Positions 26,180 to 37,200 of a stretch of DNA of 64,000 nt are shown here, piece by piece. The DNA comes from Psettodes erumei. Lineage: Eukaryota; Chordata; Actinopteri; Pleuronectiformes; Psettodidae. A model generated the notes under the pieces. That model ran no database searches. It was not told the origin of the DNA and saw only the letters and a list, made by a program, of their open reading frames with translations. The position numbers and the translations under genes were made by a program. The stretch is taken from the NCBI GenBank assembly GCA_016785225.1, contig JAFBJZ010000612.1, positions 248,001 through 312,000 on the forward strand. Reading direction: 5' to 3'. Positions within the stretch are counted from its first letter, which is position 1, and each line of letters starts with the position of its first letter.

Positions 26180-26640
26180 GCGTCCGGCCTGTTGGCTGGA
26201 GATGACAAAAAAGGACACCAGCGCAAAACACTACACTGAGAAATAAATTCAAGATGAAAAACGAACGCCGAGCTTTTCTGTCCCATGAACAAATCTCGGA
26301 GCACACTCTGCATATTTAAAAGACGTCTCCGTCTGGATATATCACAATCTGCACAGCTCTCATGCGCTGCACTTGGCAGCTATAAGCATTTTGGCTTCTT
26401 GGTGCATTTTGGATACTCAGCCCATATAAAAACATTCCCAGTGTTGACAGTACATTTGGGCTCTAATTATACTCCCCTTTCCCTTCTGCCGCCACAGCGA
26501 TGAATAAAAGATATCCAGCTCTGCCGACAGTAATGAGTGTGATGCTCTTAGACAGCACTTATGATGTACTAACAGGTTATGAGCATGTTTAAGTATTCCT
26601 CCTGCCTGTGGCTCGAGTGACAGATACTCCATCCCTCGCT
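26180..26640. other. Repeat-poor block, candidate conserved non-coding element
   Basis: This block has balanced composition, no simple repeats and no convincing open frame, in a neighbourhood full of microsatellites. That profile is typical of fish enhancers flanking neuronal genes, but conservation cannot be tested from one sequence. Confidence 0.2.
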
Positions 26641-29600
26641 ATCACAAGTTGTAACAGTCAAAGTGTTGCCTGGTGAGCTGCCACGTTTATTTCACACTGA
26701 TATCCATCAGTTACCATCCCTGACTTGCAATCCCTTCACGGAGACCTGCAGAACACAGTGATTTGCTTGAGTGTGTGTGTGCGTGTGTGTGCATGTAATA
26801 CCGACTCCTCATACATGAACAAGGAATGTTGTTGGACCTCAAGCAAGTTTGTGTCAAGGTTTATATATAATTTGCGGTAAGAATTGATGTCCCTCATTTG
26901 ATTTAATGCGTTTATATTCATTATAAGATAACCTACTTTTGGCCTACAAGTACCACACCATTTGGCATTTTACTGTCCCAGGGGAAAATAGTTTTGCAAA
27001 ACCAGCACAAAACCATGAAAGCACATGTGTGTGTTTATTTTGTGCGTGTTCAATTTTGACTCCAGTGTAAATATGGTCGTGGCTGCTGATGTAAATCATC
27101 CTTATGTAGGTCTGCTTGACACTCAGGTGTGTGTAACAGTGCGCTCACATTGTGGCACTGTAGCTCTGGGTGAGAAGAGTCAATCAAATTATTGCTTTCC
27201 TCAATCAGAGAAATGAACAGATGGGTTTGTGTAGGTGTGTGTATGTGTTTGCGCTTCTGCATGTGTATGTGCATTAAGCTGATAATCCTTTGGCTGCTTC
27301 TGTTGGCAACACTTTGTCATTTTATAAAGTCACAAGTGGATATGTTGATGAACAGAAAAGTCAATTAAGGCATCTTTAAAAGAAAAAATGCACTCAAACA
27401 GGAAGATAGATCTTGGAAAAATGACTTGTTTAATCTTGTATTAAGAAAAACATCACAGGGAGAGTATCTTAGTCATTTGTTTATTATTACCTCCAATGTT
27501 CTCTATTTGTTATTCAATGACAACATTAACATCTATGAAACCACAGATCTCCTCATTCATCTGTTCCACTGCAGCACTTTGCATTGCAATAATTTAAAAC
27601 CAATATTTAAGAAACTCTGTCTGAAATATTATTTCCTTCATTATGCTGACTTCAAGCAGAATTAAGTTAGCAGAATGGAGTGAAAATATGGACTACAGGC
27701 CTGGGTTGAACAAGCCATTCATGAATCCTTCACTAAGTCTTTGTTAAAGCTATAACCCTAATGATTTCAGTCCTGGTTGATTTGGTGACACAAGCAGTTA
27801 CTGTGGTAAAAGTGTGTGTCATTCAAAACTGCATTAGACAGTTAGTGGGTACATATGCTGTCAGAAATGCAACAGAAGAACAAATCATGAATTTGTTTCC
27901 ACATCCAAACACACTCACATTGTTTTAACAAAGAAGTCAGTCACACTTGAAACCGTAACTGTATTTGTGCTGGACATGGAGCGAGGACAGGGTAAAGTCA
28001 GCTGAAGGCTTTTAATGTGAAGCAGCAGTAGGGTGCTCAGTTTGGATTTGCAGTAACAACACTGATCTGACACTATGTGATGATTACATTGTGCTGGGTT
28101 AAATGCAGGCGTTTCCTGTGAACCACTCATTGGATGTCTATTGCAGAAGAAATGCTGACTATAAATAGAGAAAAAAACATTAAAATCTTAAGGATTGTAG
28201 CTTTAAAGAAAGCCATGATATTTAAGACTGTCAGAAATGTCTTTTCAATGGCTGAACTATAGCAAGGTGGAGCAATCTGGCAGATTTAGTGCACAGAAGC
28301 AATAGTAGCAAGTCACTGTTGATAGGGACATCACACATAACGATGTGGAGCTTTAAAAAAGAAAACCACTTTGCTTTTGTAGGTTTATGGCATTAGAATT
28401 ATGTGATGCTGGCAATAACCCTGACCTACTTCCTGTCTTCAGAGCCACGGAAGAAGATTTTGGATGGACACAGCTTTTACATCATATGAATGAAAGTAGA
28501 AAGAGTTTTTGGACAGTGAAAACTGTATTTCATTTTTTACTTTTATATGACTGACTGTGCCGTATGCATTGTATTGTCACATGATACAGTTTACTTGTGT
28601 TATGCATTGCATCAGGCAGCAGCCATTTTCAGAATGGACTGTTGTTTGGTGAGTGGGGTTGATGTGATTTCCTGGATGCAGCAGTGCTGAACCTCTGAAA
28701 ATTGTCCATTCTGTTCCATCTTTAGTGTAACCCTAACCTCTTTACTCCACCAGACTATTGCAATTTCTTTGCTCCTCATATAAGGACAACGTGATATCCA
28801 GCTCCCTGCTTCCTGGAAGCCTCCAGAAGCCTCTGATCAACTCCGCTCCATTAAACTCACCTCAGTGAAGACAACCATACCAGGGAGGATGAAAAAGGGG
28901 GTGAAAATAAAAGCACTTCTCCCGGGGTCAGGGGATGTGGTGCAGATATGGTGGATGTGAATAATTCAGTATGGTATAAAAGTTCTAGCGAGGGAGATAG
29001 ATATTTTTACGTGTTGTGTTTCACTTAAGGCAGAAAGATGGCACCAGTGTACGTTGTATGAATGAGAGCAGGTGCAGAGAGGGGAAGCATGCTCAAGGTG
29101 AAAGTACAGGGAGAGGATTAGAAGGCAAAGAATAGTAGGATAGAAAGTGGCTGATAAAGAAAGTTGGTGTATCACTGGGATGATGACTGAAAGGAGAGGA
29201 AGTGAAAATGGAGGGATGACACTGTGGAGAGAAGAGGATAACACTAATGGCTTTTGGACTCGGTACATCCAGCTTTTACAAAAAACATGAATTAATCATT
29301 GCCCAGGGCAGAGCAGTGAGACAGGCTATGGTGTGTCACACTAAATATTCCTGGCAGAAACACAGATTTTTACCTAGTTCCTCCTCTAAACCGCTTCACT
29401 AATAAGACTGGGGAAGACAAGCATGTCATGACGCCACACTGTGAGCTCAGCATTTGTCAGATGGTGACACCAGCAACAGCAAAAACACATTATCCCCGTT
29501 GTGCTTATTCTGGTTTTCCTCCCCTGTCATTTTGCTCGTCTGCCAGGATTAGACTCAGTAAACCCCTTCCAAAAGCTGAAACACAGGAGGAGAAGAACAA

Positions 29601-29730
29601 TGTTTTGATGGGTTTACTTGTGCTGAAATGAGGGGATACTGTTTGTTATGACAATGCTCAGACTTTGTTGTGAACGTTGATTGTGTTTATTGTGGGAGAA
29701 ATGGTCTGAGGGAGTGTGATGGAGAGAGGG
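26641..29730. other. Intergenic stretch, no gene recognised
   Basis: AT-rich unique-looking DNA. Short open frames have no recognisable similarity. No RNA gene or transposon protein is visible. Confidence 0.5.
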
Positions 29731-29738
29731 TGAGGGGT

Positions 29739-29771
29739 GTGACGAGAGAGTGAGTGTGTGTGTGAGAGAGA

Positions 29772-29805
<34 letters not shown>

Positions 29806-29932
29806 GTGAGTGAGTAAGCACCAGTGTACACACACCTATATGCTGTGTATCTTTACATTCAGTATTTATATTCCATAAGTCACATCTGATAGGGTTACAC
29901 CTGAGGTAAAAACACAGCCATTGTAGCCGTTT

Positions 29933-29966
<34 letters not shown>
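29739..29966. repeat. GA/GT compound microsatellite and (TA)n tract
   Basis: A GA and GT compound tract runs from about 29739 to 29812, with the longest GT run at 29775-29800. A separate (TA)n tract lies at about 29936-29966. Both are in intergenic DNA upstream of the chrna6 promoter region. Confidence 0.9.
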
Positions 29967-29967
<1 letters not shown>

Positions 29968-30175
29968 CCTGAATCCCAGGTTTCTTTGCTTCTGCTGGTA
30001 GGAGAGGGTGCCATTGCCCAACGGCCAATTGTCTCATAATCTGCCCCTGTTAGTGGAAATAATCAAAAGAGCATTAAATAATTTTCATTAAAGGAAACAG
30101 AACTTGTTTAACAGCAAGTTGTGATGCCAAAACTTTCGAAAGTAAGATTTCCAGTTGATCAATATTTTGTCGTCC

Positions 30176-30420
30176 CCCCCGTCGACTCGCCTCGACTCGG
30201 TTTAGCTCAGCTCAGCTCAGCTCCACGAAGCACTGGCGCCTTAATTACTCTGTTTGATGACGTCCACGCAAGCGTGGAAAAATCACGGTCTAAAATTAAA
30301 CTTGACTGGCGCGATCCGGAGGTTGGTAACCAGGCACCTGGGAAGCAGCGCGGCGCTGCGGTTAAGTGACTGGGAGAAGACAATATACGGCCAGCCTCTA
30401 ATCATTGCTTTAACACTGTA
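30176..30420. repeat. CpG-rich block with CTCGACTCG and (CTCAG)n motifs
   Basis: A short array of GACTCG and AGCTC pentamer-like units (30181-30223) opens a CpG-rich block that also contains the 14-base inverted word CCACGCAAGCGTGG (30264-30277) and a CRE half site TGACGTCC (30258-30265). Similar CTCGGCTCGG-type arrays occur in dispersed fish repeats, so this may be an insertion that kept its CpGs, or the outer part of the chrna6 CpG promoter. Confidence 0.35.
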
Positions 30421-30575
30421 AAAAATGATATGAAATAAAACTGCACGTTAGCTTCTCGGGAACACATTAAAATATGTTTAAGATAGATAACTATGAACAT
30501 TTAACTATCCCATGCGACAAAACTGATGTGAAATAAACCTCCGCGTAAAGTAAGTCCCCTCAGTACACCGCTGCC

Positions 30576-30596
30576 TCCAGCACCGCGGACAGCGCT
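30576..30596 (+). promoter_or_regulatory. RE1/NRSE (REST-binding) site 1
   Basis: By hand alignment to the canonical 21-base RE1 consensus as I recall it, 17 of 19 fixed positions match. The two halves CCAGCACC and CGGACAG have the canonical spacing. REST/NRSF binding at RE1 silences neuronal genes in non-neuronal cells; neuronal nicotinic subunit genes are among known targets. It lies about 570 bp upstream of the chrna6 start codon. Confidence 0.8.
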
Positions 30597-30610
30597 CACT
30601 GAAACTCACT

Positions 30611-30631
30611 GACACTGTCCGTGGTGCTGAA
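30611..30631 (-). promoter_or_regulatory. RE1/NRSE (REST-binding) site 2, inverted
   Basis: Read on the minus strand this has TTCAGCACC, one base, CGGACAG and then TGTC, matching 18 of 19 fixed positions of the RE1 consensus by hand alignment. It faces site 1 across 14 bp and lies 538 bp upstream of the chrna6 ATG. The two 21-mers form a near-perfect inverted repeat. Confidence 0.85.
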
Positions 30632-30639
30632 ACGTCTCC

Positions 30640-31168
30640 AAAAAGAAAAAAAAAACATGTGGAACAAAACCCTCATCAAGAAAATGTCATAACACGTCAA
30701 GGTCGCTGAACATTTGTCATCTGATACGATATAATATAGGTGGGAATTATGCAATTAATTATAATCACGCTGTTTTACACGATGTTCCGTCTCCACAAAC
30801 CTTAAAAAGCCACACCACGGTGAGCACAACGCTTGCCTATATAGTTAATAGACACTGGTGTCACAAATGTTCCTATCAGCCACAGAATCAAATCATTATC
30901 CTTGAGAACGAGCGTTACGGCGCTTTTCCCTCCCCGTGTGTGAAGTCAGTATGGATGCGCCAGAGGGGAGCTCTGCACTCATAGGGGAGGGACGAGCCAA
31001 GTCAAGTTCGGATCAGATCAGGAAGGAGCGCGCCGGCAGAGCCAGAGACAGACGGCACCAGGGGAGAGATTCACGTTTTCGTGCCATTTGCGTGTCACTA
31101 TCTCTCTCATCGATTAGCTCCTTCAGAGAGAAAAAGTCAACAGGGTCCCCAGACAACGCGGGGGAGAC
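30640..31168 (+). promoter_or_regulatory. CpG-rich promoter region and probable 5' UTR of chrna6
   Basis: CpG density rises from about 30900 to the ATG at 31169 (for example GGAGCGCGCCGGCAG near 31026). No TATA box is obvious. The start site is not determinable, but the leader probably lies within the last few hundred bases because no splice acceptor is needed before the ATG. Confidence 0.5.
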
Positions 31169-31208
31169 ATGCGGCCGGAGGCGAGAGGGACTTTGCTGCT
31201 TCTTCTAA
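30951..31208 (+). other. Upstream open frame overlapping the chrna6 start codon
   Basis: An ATG at 30951 opens an 85-codon frame that ends at 31208, past the chrna6 ATG (31169) and in a different frame. If transcription begins upstream of 30951, this frame could reduce translation of chrna6. No conserved domain is seen; the predicted peptide is Arg/Ser-rich and is not thought to be a real protein. Confidence 0.25.
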
Positions 31209-34200
31209 TGGTTTTGATCACCCAAGGTAAGTAGGATTTATGCCATGGAGTTATATATCCCGTAGAGCTGGTGTTTTTAGAGCCATATGCGAGTTTTTAT
31301 ATCGTTTGTTTGAAAAGTGAAGGCGAGGAGACGGTGTGATATTTGCGCGTCAGTGTCTTCACTGATCGTTATGTTTTTTTGTTCTGACGCTTTTCAGTAA
31401 GTTTGTCGTTTTCTTTTAGCTGCGTGAAGTCGGCAACAGTGTTTTGCCCAGTGCGTAAAAGCCAAACAAGTGCTTCATCGCTGAAAGGTCGTCGATAGTC
31501 AGCCTGATAACTTTTTCTCCAGTTGTATTATTTTGTAAATGACAAACTCGTTACAACATCAAAACGATTCATTGTCAGACTATCCATTTCAGCTTTATGA
31601 ATTCAAAATGATTTCATTCACGATATTAACGTGAGATAAACCTCATCCATGCTTTGCTTTTGCGTTATCTAGGCCAGTAAAAATGCAGAGCAACTGAATT
31701 TTGATGAATGCAAATTTTGTTTTAGAGGCGTGAGTCGTGATTTCAGGAAACCAAAACAGATTAGAATTTGTTTACAGGGCGTGTTTCCTGTTCATGGCTG
31801 GTGGCGAAGTTTGTAGGTTACACAAGGCCTGTGCCGCCATTGTTTTACTCAGACAGAGGGCAGATACGTGGCTTTTAGTCAGCGGGGATTGGCCATCTGC
31901 AGGCAACTGATAAACAACTTTCTCCAGCAACGTGTGTCTTTGGATGAGTCAGAAAACCTTATTTCGTTTTACCCAATAAATAAGGGCCAAATAAAAAATG
32001 GAATTAAGATGATACTAGTGTGCATTTCTTGGTGAAAAAGGCAGAAGTATACTTTCACAGCAACTTTGTCCCTAGACCTTCACAGAAGTTGACACTGATT
32101 GGATGAGAGAGGGAGGGATGAAGGGAGGAAGGAAGGAAGGAAGGAAGGAAGGAAGGATTTGTTATTGAAATGCAACTAGCGACTTAATCGCTGACCCCAG
32201 CTGAGGCAGAGTGCGTGGCTGTGACCTGGAGCCACTCTGTGGAATAGATGCAGGCAGGGTAATTATGCCGCGGCATTTCAAAGCATTAACGTAAACATTT
32301 GCTCCTGGGGCACAAATAGCAGTTATCTGATTTATGCAAGGTGGCAGACAGGCTCTTTTATGGTTTATCAGCCTCCACACACATTCTTATTCTGTGCATG
32401 ACCGTATTGGCTGGGGGGTGGGGGTGTCTGCGTGTATGCATGCCCCCCCCCCCCCCACACACACACACATTTTCAGAGACAAATATGGAGACAAGTTTGC
32501 ACCTAAATGGTTTGAGAAGTTGTGAATCTTAATCTCAGTCTGTAGACTATGCTTAGACCTAAATTTGACAATTCTCAGTATACAAATTCTTTTCTATAAT
32601 GATAAGATTACATAGTCTTACACATGACACACACACTGTGCATTAATTTTAGTACAAACATGTAAATGTACATACAATTACCGATATTTTACACAAGTAT
32701 TTAAGAATGATTAAATTAACAGCGCAAAGTATGCAAGGTGTCAAACTCAGGTGATGGTGTGCTTCATACACCTAAACCCCCTCTCTGTGACTTCTATGCA
32801 GTGTAATGATGTCTGAATTGGAAGAAACACTAGGATGATGTGATCAGGCGACAGTTACATTTCTTCTATACCATATTTTGCAAAATATGTTACAAGTATA
32901 GAAACAAATGTTTCACAATCTGGGTACAGATAAACACACACTGGTGAATCACTTCAAATATTTGCATCATCTTCCATTCACTTTCACAGGAGCTTCCACA
33001 ATGGAAATGTGATCTGTTGTTCCCTCCGGTCAGCTCCGGCAGACTCATCACTTCACTGTAACTTTGACTGTGAATGTGCGACTGTCTGCTGACAGAAGCC
33101 ATTAAAATGGACTGAAAATACAGAGAGACATACACACAAAGAGCAAACAACACGCACACATTTATATTGTATATATTTTGCTTCTGGTGGTTTCAAAATG
33201 TGTTTCCACTAATGTGTCATTTCTGCCTGTAGGTGTATTCACAGTGCTGTCCTTGGTGTTCATATAGGCGCTGCTCTCTTAATGTATTTGAATGCATGAC
33301 TGATGATCCGGTCAATGAACTGTGGTGACGAGGTGTGTATTTGAGTGTGTGTTTGTAGATGTGTGGTAACAAAGCTTATATCATGGTTACATTTATAGAG
33401 CAGACCACAGAGCAGAGGGGGCGGGGCTAAACACACAACTGAGTCACAGATCGCACTGCACCTCAGTACTGTAATCATCCACCTGTTTTCATGAACACAC
33501 AACCTGTTCATTAGATTTCACAGTTTCACCAGATTTTATAAAGCATGGGAGCGTTTTCTTCATTTACACGATGATGTCAGTCATCAGTAATATTTTATCA
33601 CTTTTCCTAACTGCATATTTAGTTCAACACAATACAAATCCTTTCCAAGGAGACACATCAATAAAACCTAATTTTCTCACTCTGCATGGTCCAAGGTGAC
33701 ATTTCCTGAATCCCTGGGAGAAGTACGATGACTGCTTCAGGATGTCATTTAACCCAGTCATGACAAAATTTACATTTTTAAATCAGAACACCATTGTTAA
33801 GATATTGGACTATAAAAGGCTGAAGGATTCTCTCACATGAATCATATTCAAATTCATGTAACCCACTTTTTAGGGAGTGTGCCTTAGGGGAAAGATGTGC
33901 AATTTCTATTTGATCTGCTCATCTTGGAGGTGAAAAAAGTTCATTTTCTGTCTGCATGAAAATGTGTGAACGCACAGACACACTTGCATTATTGTGTGAA
34001 TGTCACATGGTTTATAATAGACTTAAATTAGAGCTAATTTATATATCTGCTGGAAAAAGACAACCAAAGAATGAAACAAAGCTGTTTGCAGGTTTCAACA
34101 GAATGTAGCTCTGATGAGAAATACCATTCTCATTCTGCTGTCGCAACCATCAGACATATCTCTTCCCATTCCACTTACTGGACACACACACACACACACA

Positions 34201-37200
34201 CACATTCTTATCCCTCCTCCACCAACATATCCCATCTTCTCTGGCTCTCACCTGTCTCTCACTTCCCTGTGCCTCCACCACACTTTCTCACTCGCAAATC
34301 TCTCAGGTTCTGTCGCTGTCATCATCTTTCTACTTGATCTTACTCAGGTTTATCTCTGTCCTCTCTGCTCTCTCTCTCCCTGTCTTTACTTTCCCTCTCC
34401 CGTTTAAACTCTGTCAGTTGAATTCAGCTCAGTTCAGCTGGAACAAAAAGGTAAACAAACAGTACCAACTGAGCAGCGTAACCATATATGCACCGGGCGT
34501 AATGAAGATGTAAAAGTAAAGACACACTTTTTCTTTCAGTCCTTCTTTCTCACTCTTCCTCTTCATCTCTCTCTCTCACACACACTCTCCTTTAAAAGCA
34601 TTTGCATGCTCAGGGGAGAATGAAGGCTAAATGGCTCCTACAGTATCCTCTCACAGCACATAAAATGGTCTCTTCTCCTCTATCACTCATTATCTGTCTT
34701 CTTCTTCTGCCTCTCCCCCACTTTCCTCTTCTTCCTTCCCCTCATACTCATTCTCTATCATTGTCCTGAATGACGGTCATATCCGGACTATTTTTTAACA
34801 GTATGCAAGTTGACCTCCAAACCCTCATGTCTTGGGTGCATTAAATATCTCACGGGATCTATATTTGAACTAAATTGCTTTCTAAGTGAGTTTCGACAGA
34901 TTCTGCACATTTAGCTGAATAATTCATATGGTACCTTTGAGTACATTAAGTGTACATGGTGCTGATGTAGCTGTAATGATGAATCCTCTTCCATCCTCTT
35001 TTCTTCTTTTCTCTATCATAAAATGCAGCTGACTTATTACCAGCCACAACAGCATAGCTGGTATTGTTTTCACCTTGTGACAGCCTCACAAGGTGAAAAC
35101 AATATATGTCTGGATAGATGGACAGATATTGTCACAGTGATTGTGTTGCTTATGTGCAAGATGCAGTCAGAAAACTTTACCTATGTGTAGATGGGCTCAA
35201 AATGAAGGTCAAGTTTGTAGATGGGTGTGTTCCAACCAAGGGTGCTAATGAGATATGATTAGATAATTGGTGTGCGGAGGAGTTGTTCAAGAAACTATCA
35301 ATTCACATTTGCTCAGCTGGTTGTAGTATTATTGCACAGCAAGATGCATTTGCAATAAAGAAATTCATTAAAAATGTTTTCACACATTTTTTGTTTTGAT
35401 TTCTGCATCATGATGCATGCATTTTCACCAGCAGCATTTCTTTCCATACACTCTCCTCTAGGTGGATCATTCTTAACCCATTTACTTTTTGGTCATGTGA
35501 TACGATAATCCTGGCATGATGAAAGCACCCGGCAAAACCTGGCGGGTGAGAGTAATAATGTAAAACATAAAGAGAGAGAGAGAGAGTCCATAAATGTCAT
35601 GAATCCAGACGGAAGTGGGAACCTGTGGCTCATTTCCATCATAATTGCTTCTTTTATGATTCTCAATGTGAGATGCATCTGACCATGTCAAATGCATATG
35701 TGTGTGCATGTGAGGATGTGACTGCAGGATCCGGTTTTGATCAAAGGGCTGGTTCAGTCGGTGGACATGAAGTAGAGTGCAGCGCTGTCTTAGTAATTAC
35801 ACTAACAAGCAGAAGCAGCCCCGTTACAGTCAGTCCAATTTAGTCCCTCTAATTTCTCCATGTCTTTTCTTTATCCTTTAATTAAAATGACCTTTCTTCC
35901 TCATTTTTTCCAATTCTATTCCATTTGTGCAAAAGAAAAAAAACTTGTCAACATTGTGCATTGTAATGTTTCAGAGGCAAGATGTTCAGTTCCTTTAAAC
36001 TATGTTTAGTGTAGCATTAGCACATGCTAGGCAGCAACCAGACAGAGGGTTGTGTAGTCTGGATTCACATAATCTTCTGAGTGACATCTTAAGAAGGCTA
36101 TGCTTTCAGTCTCTCATCTCCTCTCCTCAGTTTATTTGTTCATTCTTCTTGTCGTTTTTCTCTCCAGAGGGCTGTCACCAGGAGTTCAGCACCAGCTGGG
36201 TTTCTGGTGTCATTGCTGTTTGCAAGAAGAGGGTTATCTCTTGCCTCTGAGGGAGGGATCTTGATGGAATAGGGTCAGCAATGTTTCATCATTAGGATTT
36301 CAAGACATTCCACAATGAAATCCATTTTAAGTAATTAAGAGATTTTCAACTCATCTAACCCAGACTCAATGTGGCTGGTTTTAGTCAAATTATTTTAAAA
36401 ATGATTTTTTTGGGGGGGGGCGGGATTTGATCTAGATATTTATATAGTGCGATGGGGAACAACCAGCGTTTTTGCGTGACAGCTCTGAGATAACAGGGGA
36501 CTTGAAGGAAGAGTGAACGATCTTCAAACTGCAGGAGTGATCACTGTAGTGACTCAGTTGGCTTCAAAGAAGCAAACGATGTGGGGAACTTCCAACTAGT
36601 CTTTTATTGATATAGTTTACTTGGAAAACTTTCTGGCCTTAAAGCTGGAATATATTAGCAAATTGTCATGTCAAGTGTCATGGTCTCTGCCAGAGTCTCA
36701 GTCAGTACTATGTTTTGGACTCTGTTCTGGTTTTTGATGTCTGTTTCATTTGGATAGTTTTGATTGTCTGCAATGCCCAAACATGTTTCACCTGTGTCCT
36801 ATTATCACTGCCTTCCTTTTCTATTTAAGACGAGACCAAGACATCTCTCAAAAGTATTTTGAATTAGCTGCAGTTCTGATTTGAACAAAAACATAAGCCC
36901 ATAGCATTGTTGCATTACTTGGGAGACCTCTGTTTTTAAGTGATAAAGGATGTGCTCCAAAAAAACCCAACCTTTCAGCGCTTTATCTCTTGTCCTTAGA
37001 CTGAAGGCTGCATCTTTTCTGCAGTAGATTAAAATAGCCAGCCTTGCATTGTCTAATGGGAAGATATGTTGATATTGTGCCTCAGGCCTGCGGGGTTCCT
37101 TCCTGGATAAAAAGTAAATAAGGCCCTTTGTATGTTTGTATTTGGCAATGTATACAACACTTAAGCAGTGGTCTAAGCAAACACATACCTATATTTAAAT

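Noticed and set aside
33243..33263. RE1-like sequence in chrna6 intron 1
   Set aside because: The right half AGGACAG is present, but only about 13 of 19 fixed positions match; too degenerate.
35062..35104. Possible microRNA precursor
   Set aside because: A five-base loop and 19-bp stem are too short for a normal pre-microRNA.
36184..36192. RE1 half site TTCAGCACC in chrna6 intron 1
   Set aside because: No GGACAG half follows.
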